NCBI GenBank assembly: GCA_965603365.1
Contig: CBFDCR010000078.1
Location: forward strand, 1-23,004
From: JAHELQ01 sp965603365
Lineage (GTDB): Bacteria; Acidobacteriota; Aminicenantia; UBA2199
Direction of reading: 5' to 3'
Length of the DNA stretch: 23,004 bases
Part shown: positions 1 to 8,200 of the stretch, in pieces
Layout of the letters: each line of letters starts with the position of its first letter
Numbering within the stretch: position 1 is the stretch's first letter
Program-made: the position numbers and the translations under genes
The notes under the pieces: model-generated
Told to the model about the DNA's origin: nothing
Seen by the model: only the letters and a program-made list of their open reading frames with translations
Databases searched by the model: none

Positions 1-38
1 GGGGCGAGCGCGGGGCCCTAGGGGGGCGACATCGGCGC

Positions 39-1508
39 TCAACGGGGCGAGGTGGGGACTTTGGGCTGCGCGGGGGGAGCCGGGGGGGGGTGACTGTCGT
101 GGTAGAGGCGGTTGATGTAGAGGCGCCACAGCTCTTCCTGGAAGGCGCAGGCCGCCTTATTGAGCCGGTTTTGTGTGTCCAGGCCGGTATAGACGCAGCC
201 GCCGCTGCACAAGCCCACCAGGTGACAGTCCAGGCAGTGTTTTTTCAGGGCGGCTGCCCGCTGTCGAATCCAGCGGTAGGTGGTCTCCCACAGTTTCGGA
301 TGGTAAATATCGTACGCCAGCTCCTCCAGGGGGCGATAGGCCTGCTTTACATAGCCGCACAGGTGGGACACCCCCAGGGTGGAGAGGTTGAGGTTAAGGC
401 AGAGGTGGGGCAGGCAGCTTAAGCCCCCGCAGTTAAAGGTAAAGCGGTAGTCGTCCTGGTTGATCCGCTCTTTGGCCTTGGCAAAGAACAGCTCCGTGAC
501 CTGGAGCCGGTGGCGGCTGTTTAGTTCTAAAAATTTGCCCATCAGCCGCGCCTTTTGCCGGCCATCTTCTTCGGAAACCCCCAGCAGATTGGGGGCTAAG
601 CGGGCGGTTAAAAAGCCGTATTTTTCCATGCCGTAGACCGCTGCCGGCTCGAAGTCATCGATGTACTCGATGGTTCCCTGGAACGCCGGCAGGGGATTTT
701 GTTTAAAATACTTCCGGTAGATCTCGAGTCCCTTGAGGATGTCGGCAAACGATCCCCTGCCGCTGCGGTAGCGCCGGGTCCTGTCGTGGGCCTGGCCATA
801 GCCGTCGATGCTGATGTTGACCTCGAAGTGATGCCGGCTCAAGAAGGCGGCGATCTCCTCGGTCATGAGGGTCAGGTTCGTATTCAGGCCGAAGGCAAAT
901 GTGACCCCTTTATACTTATTAGAGAGACGGTTAACAATGGTTTTGATGGTCGGCCATTCCAGTAAGATTTCACCGCCGTTGAAGAATACGCGCACCGGTT
1001 TGGGGGTTTCCGCCGGTTCCGAAGCCCCTGTCGGCTTTCGGGAGATATATTGATCGAGGCAGTGGTTGGCCAATTCGAGCCTCTGGGAGAAGTCCTGCTG
1101 AACCGGCCGGTCTTTGCGCTTGTACCGGTTCACGCAATAGGGGCAGGTGAGATTGCATTCGTCGGTGTAGATCCGCATGGCCTCATAGGCATGCCCGGAC
1201 CGATAAAAATGATCCCCCTTCTCCTTAACACGGGCTAACCGGCGGTCCAACATGTGGAGAAAATCCGCCTTTGACCGGTCTTTGCCGGTGTCGTAGATGA
1301 ACTTGTATGTGTACAATTCCTTGAAAAAAGCCTGTGTTTCATCATCGTAGTCGATTTCTCTCTCATCTTTAACGGCTGCCAATAGCTCCAGGGCGAAGCG
1401 GTTTAACTTAAAAATAGTGGGAAAGAAGCGGTTCCAGCCGATGCTGATATCTTTGTCCCGGTCAACCGCTTGAAAATATAGATATTCGGACACCTTTGGC
1501 TCGTTCAT
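39..1508 (-). CDS. Radical SAM/SPASM peptide maturase
   Basis: A 489-aa enzyme predicted to cleave S-adenosylmethionine with an Fe-S cluster and modify a ribosomal peptide in the cytoplasm. The radical SAM motif CNLTCPYC (C118, C122, C125) and a GGE motif near 178-180 are visible. The C-terminal SPASM domain has the expected pattern: C370-x8-G-x4-C384, then C425-x2-C428-x5-C434-x3-C438, then C454, enough for auxiliary clusters. C360 and C365 are additional cysteines. Residues 1-105, before the radical SAM core, have the size of a peptide-recognition region, but I cannot name a family. The tail (from about 472) is Pro-rich. The ATG at 1508 is chosen because a promoter-like TTGCAA-N16-TAAAAT ends 6 nt before it; no Shine-Dalgarno is seen. 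The gene lies 57 nt downstream of the 71-aa Cys peptide on the same strand, its likely substrate. The chemistry (thioether, C-C bond or other) cannot be told from sequence. Confidence 0.9.
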   Translation of the reverse strand: MNEPKVSEYLYFQAVDRDKDISIGWNRFFPTIFKLNRFALELLAAVKDEREIDYDDETQAFFKELYTYKFIYDTGKDRSKADFLHMLDRRLARVKEKGDHFYRSGHAYEAMRIYTDECNLTCPYCVNRYKRKDRPVQQDFSQRLELANHCLDQYISRKPTGASEPAETPKPVRVFFNGGEILLEWPTIKTIVNRLSNKYKGVTFAFGLNTNLTLMTEEIAAFLSRHHFEVNISIDGYGQAHDRTRRYRSGRGSFADILKGLEIYRKYFKQNPLPAFQGTIEYIDDFEPAAVYGMEKYGFLTARLAPNLLGVSEEDGRQKARLMGKFLELNSRHRLQVTELFFAKAKERINQDDYRFTFNCGGLSCLPHLCLNLNLSTLGVSHLCGYVKQAYRPLEELAYDIYHPKLWETTYRWIRQRAAALKKHCLDCHLVGLCSGGCVYTGLDTQNRLNKAACAFQEELWRLYINRLYHDSHPPPAPPAQPKVPTSPR

Positions 1509-1542
1509 ACCTATATTTTACAGGTTGTCCTGCAGTTTGCAA
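1509..1542 (-). promoter_or_regulatory. Promoter of the radical SAM gene, predicted leaderless
   Basis: On the minus strand TTGCAA (1542-1537), a 16-nt spacer and TAAAAT (1520-1515) precede the ATG by exactly 6 nt (ATAGGT). Transcription would start at or next to the ATG. It lies between the peptide gene and the maturase gene, so the maturase may be made both from the operon and from this internal promoter. Confidence 0.5.
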
Positions 1543-1565
1543 GCCAAAACCGGGAATTCGCGTCT

Positions 1566-1781
1566 TTAGCCGTTACCGTTCTGCGTCCTATTTTTTCCCC
1601 CGATGGAACAATCCGTTGAATCGATGCTCAAGATGTGTTTGACAAAGCAGCCGTTCTCGTCTGAAGTGGGATAGATGCAGCCGGTGTCCGCAGCGTAGGG
1701 CGAGTTTTGGGAAGTCGTATCGCCGGCGGCGACCTGTTCCTGCTCGTTGACCGTGAGTCTTTCAAAAATAATTTTGGCCAT
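1566..1781 (-). CDS. Putative RiPP precursor peptide (71 aa, three Cys)
   Basis: A small acidic/polar peptide, probable substrate of the radical SAM/SPASM enzyme just downstream. The leader begins MAKIIFERLTVNEQEQVAAG. The rest carries C35, C45 and C58, many Thr/Ser/Asp/Asn, and a GG at 61-62 before a short polar tail. The start at 1781 is preferred over an in-frame ATG at 1811 because GAGGAGG lies 8 nt before it, and this puts the conserved-looking LTVN near the N-terminus. There is no signal peptide or membrane segment. Size, polarity, Cys content and position directly ahead of a SPASM-type maturase are typical of sactipeptide/ranthipeptide-like precursors. I do not recognise a named precursor family, and the modification sites and cleavage site are unknown. 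Confidence 0.65.
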   Translation of the reverse strand: MAKIIFERLTVNEQEQVAAGDTTSQNSPYAADTGCIYPTSDENGCFVKHILSIDSTDCSIGGKNRTQNGNG

Positions 1782-1830
1782 GTTTATGTCCTCCTCATCA
1801 TATTTTTCCATTACCTGTTTGTTATCATAT

Positions 1831-1836
1831 ATTATA
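1831..1836 (-). promoter_or_regulatory. -10 box for the precursor-maturase operon
   Basis: A perfect TATAAT is read on the minus strand about 50 nt upstream of the ATG at 1781. No good -35 hexamer is found at 16-18 nt, so the promoter may need an activator. The nearby palindromes at 1890-2121 lie further upstream on this strand. Confidence 0.4.
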
Positions 1837-1929
1837 CAGCAATTCCAATACCAAAATGAACATTTTGCCGCAAATGATCGACTCGAAAGGTTCCGGGGCT
1901 TCCCTACAAAACCGGAACGAATGCGCCTA

Positions 1930-1948
1930 CCGTAACGTACCGTTACGG
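1930..1948. repeat. Palindrome GTAACG-N3-CGTTAC, copy 1
   Basis: CCGTAACG-TAC-CGTTACGG, perfect 8-bp arms around a 3-nt centre. It is the best copy of a six-member family found in two intergenic regions of this window. Confidence 0.7.
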
Positions 1949-2020
1949 CAGACCCCGGCTTTTTCCGGACAAAACCCGGAACTCAAGATAAATAAGGGTA
2001 ACACGGCCTATTCCCGGGGT

Positions 2021-2035
2021 GATACGATTCGTTAC
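2021..2035. repeat. Palindrome GTAACG-N3-CGTTAC, copy 2 (degenerate)
   Basis: GATACG-ATT-CGTTAC, with one arm altered. Its centre is about 89 bp from the centre of copy 1. Confidence 0.5.
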
Positions 2036-2105
2036 GCTTAAAAGCCCCCGGAATCCCTATCGGCAGAGAATACTCTGCGGCCCCATATCTCAGCCGTTTC
2101 GAAGC

Positions 2106-2120
2106 GTAATGAATCGTTAC
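2106..2120. repeat. Palindrome GTAACG-N3-CGTTAC, copy 3 (degenerate)
   Basis: GTAATG-AAT-CGTTAC, one mismatch. Its centre is about 85 bp from copy 2. It ends 17 bp before the -35 box of the sensor kinase promoter, a position where a regulator could act. Confidence 0.5.
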
Positions 2121-2137
2121 AGGTGGGACTATGAGAA

Positions 2138-2166
2138 TTGAAAAAAGTAATCGCTTTTGATATAGT
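2138..2166 (+). promoter_or_regulatory. Promoter of the sensor kinase, predicted leaderless
   Basis: TTGAAA (2138-2143), 17-nt spacer, TATAGT (2161-2166), then 6 nt (ATAGGT) and the ATG at 2173. There is no Shine-Dalgarno. The same ATAGGTATG follows the -10 box of the radical SAM gene. Confidence 0.6.
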
Positions 2167-2172
2167 ATAGGT

Positions 2173-5100
2173 ATGTCCAAAACGAAAAAAACGCTCCTGC
2201 TGCTGGCATTTCTTCTTTTTTTATTGGAGACTCTTTTTGCCCAGACCCTGGCCTTCCGGCACTATGCCGATGCCGAGGGCATGCCCGACGCCTACATAAA
2301 ATGTATGTACCAGGACTCTAAAGGGTATCTCTGGTTTGGCACCCCAAACGGAGTCGGCCGGTTTGATGGGTTGGAGTTCCGAAAGGTGGATGTGGAAGAC
2401 GGCTTGTCGGACGATTTTATCCTGGATATCCTGGAGGATCGAAACGGCCATATCTGGATCGGCACGGCCCGGGGGGGAGTGAGCCGCTTTTCTCAAGCCG
2501 GGATCAAAAACTTCACGGCCGGGGAGGGCCTGGCAGGTAAGGCGGTGACCGCCATTGCCGAAGATAGAGAGGGGATTTTATGGTTTGGAACGGAGAAGGG
2601 GGTCAGCCGATTTGACGGCCGCCACTTTACCACCTATACAAAAGAGCACGGCCTGGCTGCCAACCTGATCATCAAAATGGCGGCAGCCAGGGACGGCACT
2701 CTCTGGCTGGGTACAATGACCGGCCTTAGCTGCTTCAAAGGCGGCCGTTGTACAAACTATACCACCGCCAACGGTTTGACCAACAACAACATTCATGCCC
2801 TGCTGGCGGACAGCCGGGGAAGGTTGTGGATCGGTACCCAAAATGGTCTGAATTGCCTGGACAGGGGAAAATTCTCTTACTATACCACCGCCGATGGACT
2901 GCCCGGCAACCAGGTGATGTCGGCCGTAGAAGCTCGGAATGGGAATATCTGGTTTGGCACCGACAGCGGGATCAGTTGTTTTGCCGGGGGAACATTTACC
3001 AGCTATACCACCCGGAACGGCTTGCGCAGCAATTCGATTCTCTCCCTGCTGGAAGACCGGGAGGGAAATCTCTGGATCGGCACCACCACCGGTGCCAGTT
3101 GCTTAAATTCGTTAAAGACCGTAAACTATTCGGTCAAAAACGGGCTGCCCCACAACATGGTCTGGTCAATATTGGCGGACCGGGAGGGGCGATACTGGAT
3201 CGGTACCGAGGAGGGATTAAGTTGTTACGCCGATGGCCGATTTAAAAATTACACCACCCGGCAGGGATTGATCCACAACAAGGTCTACGGCTTGATGGAA
3301 GACCGCAGGGGAAAAATATGGATCGCTACCGACGGCGGCCTCAGCGTCTATGCCCGGGGGAAATTTACCAATTATAACAGCAAAGACGGCCTGTCGAGCA
3401 ATGTGGTGACATCGGCCTATGAAGACCGGCAGGGGGTGATCTGGATCGGCACCCTGAACGGCTTGAACCGTTTCGGCCGCGGGGGGTTTTTGCTGCCCCA
3501 TTTTGACGGTTCTCCATTGTCCGCCTACATCCTGAAAATAATGGAAGACCGGCAGGGCAACCTGTGGCTGCCGACCCCCAACGGGCTGTATAGAATATCG
3601 TCATCCCGGCAGCAAATGAGCCGTTTTTCCGCTAAAAACGGACTGCCCCACAGTTCCATCCTGTCGGTAACGGAAGACAGCGGCGGCAGGATCTGGATCG
3701 GTACAAAGCGGGGGCTGGCCTGTTTCGAGCAGGGAACATTTATCACCTACACCACCGCCGACGGGTTACCCGACAATAAATGTTATTTTGTCCTGGAGGA
3801 TGACCGCCATTATCTCTGGATCGGCACCACCAAAGGGCTGGTCCGCTGCGATGGCCGGACTTTCAAGAATTATGGCCCGGATGATGGATTTCCCGTAGAA
3901 AGCTGGAGTAATTCTTGCGGCTTAAAGGACAGTAACGGCGATTTGTGGTTTGGCAGCGGCCAGGGGGTCAGCCGGTTCATCCCGGCCCTGGACCGGGCCA
4001 ACACCGTGCCCCCACCGGTTTACCTTACCCACATCAATGTGCTGGAAAAGGAGGTGCCCTTACATTCATTCCGGCGCCTGGCGTACAATCAAAACTATCT
4101 TAAGTTCGGCTTTGTGGGCTTGTGCTTCAGTGCCCCGGAGAGGGTGGGGTATAGATACCGCCTGGAGGGCATCGATAACGGGTGGCGCCAGACCCGGGCC
4201 CGTTCCGTATCGTATCCCTATCTACCCGCCGGTGACTACCGATTTACGGTGAAGGCGGTCAACAACGACGGCCTCGAGAGCCGGGAACCGGCAGAGGTCC
4301 GGTTCACGATCCTGCCGCCTTTCTGGCAGACCTGGTGGTTCCGCATACTCCTGGTACTGGCCGTACTGTGGATGCTGGTGTTCGTTGTCATCTGGCGAAT
4401 CCGGCGGGAAAAAGAGAAGATGGCCTACGAGGCTAGAACACGGCAGTTGGTGCTGGCCCAGCAAATGGAACTGCTGGGCATTATGGCTGCCGGAGCGGTT
4501 CACGATTTAAAGAACTTGCTGGCCGTGATCCTGGGTTATTCGAAGATGGCTGAGAAGAGCTACGCCCGCGACTCCGGCAGCCGGGGGGAGCAACATCCAC
4601 CCATGCCCATCGAAAAAATAAAGAAGACGGCAACGACGGCCATCCAGGTGGTGCAGCAGATGCTGGCCTTCACCCGCCAGCGGCACGGCCACACCACTGC
4701 CGCCAACCTGGTGGAATTGTTAACGGACATACTGGATATTTTAAATATCACCCGGCCGCCGGATGTAAAAATATCGTGGCAGCCGCCGCCCGATGAGATC
4801 AGGTACTGGATCAATCCCATCCGCTTCCAGCAGGTGGTCATGAATCTCTGTTTTAATGCCATCCAGGCCATGCCCCGGGGAGGAGAGCTTCAGATCTCCC
4901 TCTCCAGGACCCCGGCCGACGAGATCGTCCTGGAAGTCGGCGACACCGGCTGCGGCATCGAGAAGGATATGATCGGCAAGATTTTCGATCCCCTGTATAC
5001 CACCAAAGAGCAGGGCAAGGGAACCGGCCTGGGGCTCTTTGTGGTGAAACAGATCGTGGCGGAATACGGCGGCACCGTTACCGTTCACAGTGAGCCGGCA

Positions 5101-5187
5101 AAGGGTTCCCGATTTACAGTCTCATTCCCCTCCTTAGCCCCCGCCACCTTAACCCGCCTGCATAAAAGAAAAAGCAGGGCGGGCTGA
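2173..5187 (+). CDS. Propeller-type (Reg_prop/Y_Y_Y) sensor histidine kinase
   Basis: A 1004-aa membrane sensor kinase. A signal peptide (to about residue 24) leads into 14 Reg_prop repeats of the type D-x-x-G-x-L/I-W-I/F-G-T (about 25-620), consistent with two seven-bladed propellers outside the cytoplasmic membrane. A Y_Y_Y domain (about 640-710) and one membrane helix (about 720-742) follow. The kinase core has His777 in AVHDLKNLL, the N box NLCFNA (N891, N895), the G1 box DTGCG (about 924) and the G2 box GTGLGL (about 950). It ends after the ATPase domain: there is no receiver, no HTH and no response regulator next to it, unlike many Bacteroidota hybrid two-component sensors of this class. 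The H-box is of the NtrB-like AHDxxNLL type. In related proteins the propellers sense carbohydrates or other extracytoplasmic ligands; the ligand and partner here are unknown. Confidence 0.93.
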   Translation: MSKTKKTLLLLAFLLFLLETLFAQTLAFRHYADAEGMPDAYIKCMYQDSKGYLWFGTPNGVGRFDGLEFRKVDVEDGLSDDFILDILEDRNGHIWIGTARGGVSRFSQAGIKNFTAGEGLAGKAVTAIAEDREGILWFGTEKGVSRFDGRHFTTYTKEHGLAANLIIKMAAARDGTLWLGTMTGLSCFKGGRCTNYTTANGLTNNNIHALLADSRGRLWIGTQNGLNCLDRGKFSYYTTADGLPGNQVMSAVEARNGNIWFGTDSGISCFAGGTFTSYTTRNGLRSNSILSLLEDREGNLWIGTTTGASCLNSLKTVNYSVKNGLPHNMVWSILADREGRYWIGTEEGLSCYADGRFKNYTTRQGLIHNKVYGLMEDRRGKIWIATDGGLSVYARGKFTNYNSKDGLSSNVVTSAYEDRQGVIWIGTLNGLNRFGRGGFLLPHFDGSPLSAYILKIMEDRQGNLWLPTPNGLYRISSSRQQMSRFSAKNGLPHSSILSVTEDSGGRIWIGTKRGLACFEQGTFITYTTADGLPDNKCYFVLEDDRHYLWIGTTKGLVRCDGRTFKNYGPDDGFPVESWSNSCGLKDSNGDLWFGSGQGVSRFIPALDRANTVPPPVYLTHINVLEKEVPLHSFRRLAYNQNYLKFGFVGLCFSAPERVGYRYRLEGIDNGWRQTRARSVSYPYLPAGDYRFTVKAVNNDGLESREPAEVRFTILPPFWQTWWFRILLVLAVLWMLVFVVIWRIRREKEKMAYEARTRQLVLAQQMELLGIMAAGAVHDLKNLLAVILGYSKMAEKSYARDSGSRGEQHPPMPIEKIKKTATTAIQVVQQMLAFTRQRHGHTTAANLVELLTDILDILNITRPPDVKISWQPPPDEIRYWINPIRFQQVVMNLCFNAIQAMPRGGELQISLSRTPADEIVLEVGDTGCGIEKDMIGKIFDPLYTTKEQGKGTGLGLFVVKQIVAEYGGTVTVHSEPAKGSRFTVSFPSLAPATLTRLHKRKSRAG

Positions 5188-5226
5188 CACGAAGGAACCG
5201 TGTCTGCCCGCCCTTACATTTTTTTC
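5176..5226. terminator. Strong bidirectional rho-independent terminator
   Basis: Arms 5176-5190 and 5200-5214 pair as 9 bp, one T-T mismatch and 5 bp around a 9-nt loop. The plus strand continues TTACATTTTTTT, and the minus strand ends in GCTTTTTCTTTT. The stem overlaps the stop codon of the sensor kinase (5185-5187) and serves the convergent large secreted-protein gene as well. Confidence 0.85.
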
Positions 5227-5238
5227 GCGGCCATTAAA

Positions 5239-8200
5239 TCACTCTGCTAAAGTAGTGGCTGAAATTTCCATACTGTATTCGCTGGTAACCGTATTCGGAT
5301 TGTCCCCGTGGGGCTCGGTAAAGGTTTGCACCACAAAATAGTAGGTGGTGCTGGCAGAGAGATTTTGAACGGTGTGGTCGTCCGCGGATTTGTCGGCAGT
5401 GGTTCCGTCCAGCATGTAACCACTGGCGGGGGTGGTTGTGTAATAGATACGGTAACCGCCGGCATTACCCTGGTAGGCGATGGCTGTCCAGGCGATTTTT
5501 ACCGAATGGTTGGTAACCTGGTCGACCCAGACATCGGCGGGGGCAACGGTCTGGGTGCTTTCCCAGTCGCCGCCCTTTTGCCTGGAATTCAAAAAATCCC
5601 TTAAACCGGGATCGTCGGTGTACAGCCCATTATAAGTGATGTCGAGGCCAAAGTTATTAGATAAATGGGAAAGATTTGCCAGCGTTGTCGGCAGGCTGCC
5701 GGTTAGTTGATTGCCGTGTAAGCGGAGATAGTAAAGGCTGGTAAGATTCCCGATTTCCGCCGGGATACTGCCTGAAAGCTGGTTATGATCAACACTAAAA
5801 TCCATTATACCGGTGAGGCCGGAAAGATCTGGAATTGTACCGGTAAGTTGGTTCTTACTCAGGTACAGCCAATGTAAATTGGGCATCACATTGAGCCAGG
5901 TGGGAATATTTCCGCTGAGTTGATTGTCGGCTAAAGCAAGATAATCCAGTTGTGACAGGTCGCTTAAGTTTGGAATCGATCCGCTGAGCTGGTTGCCGCT
6001 GAACAGGATATGAGATAAACTGCCCAATTCATTGAGCCAGGTGGGAATCTCCCCGCTGACCTGGTTGTTATCCAGGTTGAACCAGTTTAAATGGATGAGG
6101 CTGCTGAGGTCGGGGATAGGCCCACCCAGTTGGTTGTTCTGAAAATCAATTCTTGTCAGTTGGGTCAATCCGTTCAGCCAGGCCGGGATATTACCGCTCA
6201 GTTGATTAAAACTGCAATCCAGTTCTTCCAGTTGACTGAGGGCGCCCAGTTCAGGGATCAAACCGGTCAATTGGTTGCCTTGAAAATTGATCGATGTGAG
6301 ATGGGTCAGTTGATTCAACGAGGGGGGAATATTAGCGGTGAGTTGGTTGTAGCTGAGATTAATCCTTTCCAGCCGGGTGAGGGCACTGAGATCGGGAAGG
6401 GTTCCGTTCAGCCAGTTGTTATGGAGAAAAATTTCCTGCACATGGGTGCCTTCGGCATTACAGGTGATGCCGGACCAGGTAGGTTCCGTTCCCCGTTCGT
6501 TAAACTGGTCGGGGTATTCGGGATGACGCCAGTTATTCCTGGACAGCCAGTAATCCCCGTTGGTACTGTTGTACAGGGCGATCAAAGCATTTCGTTCCGA
6601 CAGGGGGATCATGGGCGTTGAAATGGTAAACTCATCATCGCTGGTATCCGAAAGCGGACCCCACGTCTCTCTCACCCTGACCCGACATTCGTTGGAGGGG
6701 GTAGCGGGTACGGTCCAGGTGTAACTGCCGGTGTCAGGGATTGAACCGGCAATGGGGTTCCATGAATATCCGCCATTGGTGGAGTAGTCGATGGAGATAA
6801 GGCCCACGATACCGCTGTCTGACCAGGTGATGTCATATGGTGAGCCGATATAACACGCCTCACCGCCGTTGGGGGAGGTTACGGTAATAAAGGGGAAAGT
6901 GGGTGGGGAGATCGTAAATACTGAATTGCTGACATCGCAGCACATGCCGCTAAGGTCACTGACCCTGACCAGGCAATTACTGGATGGACTGTTGGGAATG
7001 GTCCAGGAATAGTAACCGTAGTTTGGAAAGGAAGCCGCAATAGGTATCCACGTACTTCCGCCGTCGGTGGAGTAATTGATGGAGACGTCGATGATTGAGG
7101 GGCCGGCTGACCAAATTATACCATAATTATTGCCGGCGGCCCACTCTTCTCCACCATTGGGGGAATATACTTCGATATAATACCCAGCCGGAGTGATGGC
7201 AAACACGTTGTCGCTGACATCCGAGGAGGCGCCGTATGCATCCTGCACACGGACCAGGCAATTGGGCGATGGGGTATCGGGAACCAGCCAACTGTAATAG
7301 CGGTCGTTATAGGTGTTACTGACGATGGGAATCCATGAATTACCGCCATCGGTGGAGTAATCGATAGAGACTTCAAACACCGATCCGTCGTCTTGCCAGG
7401 TGATATATTGGAAGGTGCCCACCGACCAATTTTCATTTCCGTTGGGGGCGGTCACCGTGAGTTCGGCCGTGGAACCGGATACCACTTTGGTGACAAAGCC
7501 ATTCTCCATGTCTGCGCCAGGGCTCTCATATCCCTGATAGACCATTGGGTCCCCGGTGCCAGCCACGTAAATGTTCCCCGAACCATCGACTACTATATCC
7601 TTTCCGTAATCGTAGTCCCAGCCGCCGTGATAGGTGGAGAAATGAACCTGGGAACCGTCGGCGGAGAATTGGGTAATAAACGTATCCTGCCAGCCGTCCA
7701 GGTACTCCTGAAACGGTTCCACCAGGGGGAAATTGGGGCTGCCGGTGTCTCCGGTGATAAAGGCCGAGCCGCTGGCATCGATGTCGATGGCCCGGACCGT
7801 AGTCCAGCCGCCCGGGCCGCCCAAATAGGTGGAATAAACCAGGGTGGAGCCGCCGGTTGACAGTTTGGTCACAAAGGCATCAGAGTCGTACATATCGCCT
7901 GGCCTGGTAGCCTGATAGGCATTGGCAGTGGTGGGATAGTCGCTGCTGCCGCTAAAACCGCCAACATAAGCCGCTCCACTGCCGTCCACCGCGATGGCAA
8001 ACAACTCCTCAAAACCGCTGCCCCCCAGATAGGTGGAATAAACCAGGGAGGAACCGTTGCTAGAAATCTTGGACACAAAACCGTCGTGTTCCTCACCGCT
8101 GCCTGCTAATGTGGACTGAAAGGCATTGACGGTGGGAAAGTCGGGGCTGCGGGTAGTACCACCCACGTAAACGGCGCCGCCGCTGTCTATGGCCAGGCCA

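Larger units (their letters stand above)
1812..2172. other. Divergent intergenic region with clustered hairpins
   Basis: No convincing gene. The 361-nt stretch separates the RiPP operon from the sensor kinase. Besides promoters at each end it holds a chain of inverted repeats: GTTCCGG/CCGGAAC (1890-1896/1912-1918), CCGTAACG/CGTTACGG (1930-1948), TTCCGG/CCGGAA (1963-1968/1976-1981), GCAGAG-AATA-CTCTGC (2063-2078), and two degenerate copies of the GTAACG palindrome at 2021-2035 and 2106-2120. Short frames across it show no homology I recognise. Confidence 0.6.

Noticed and set aside
90..422. 110-aa plus-strand frame
   Set aside because: It is antisense to the radical SAM gene, with no ribosome binding site and no recognisable domain.
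1890..2121. CRISPR array
   Set aside because: Repeats are short palindromes of 15-19 bp with one well-conserved copy and uneven spacing of 85-89 bp; no cas gene is near.
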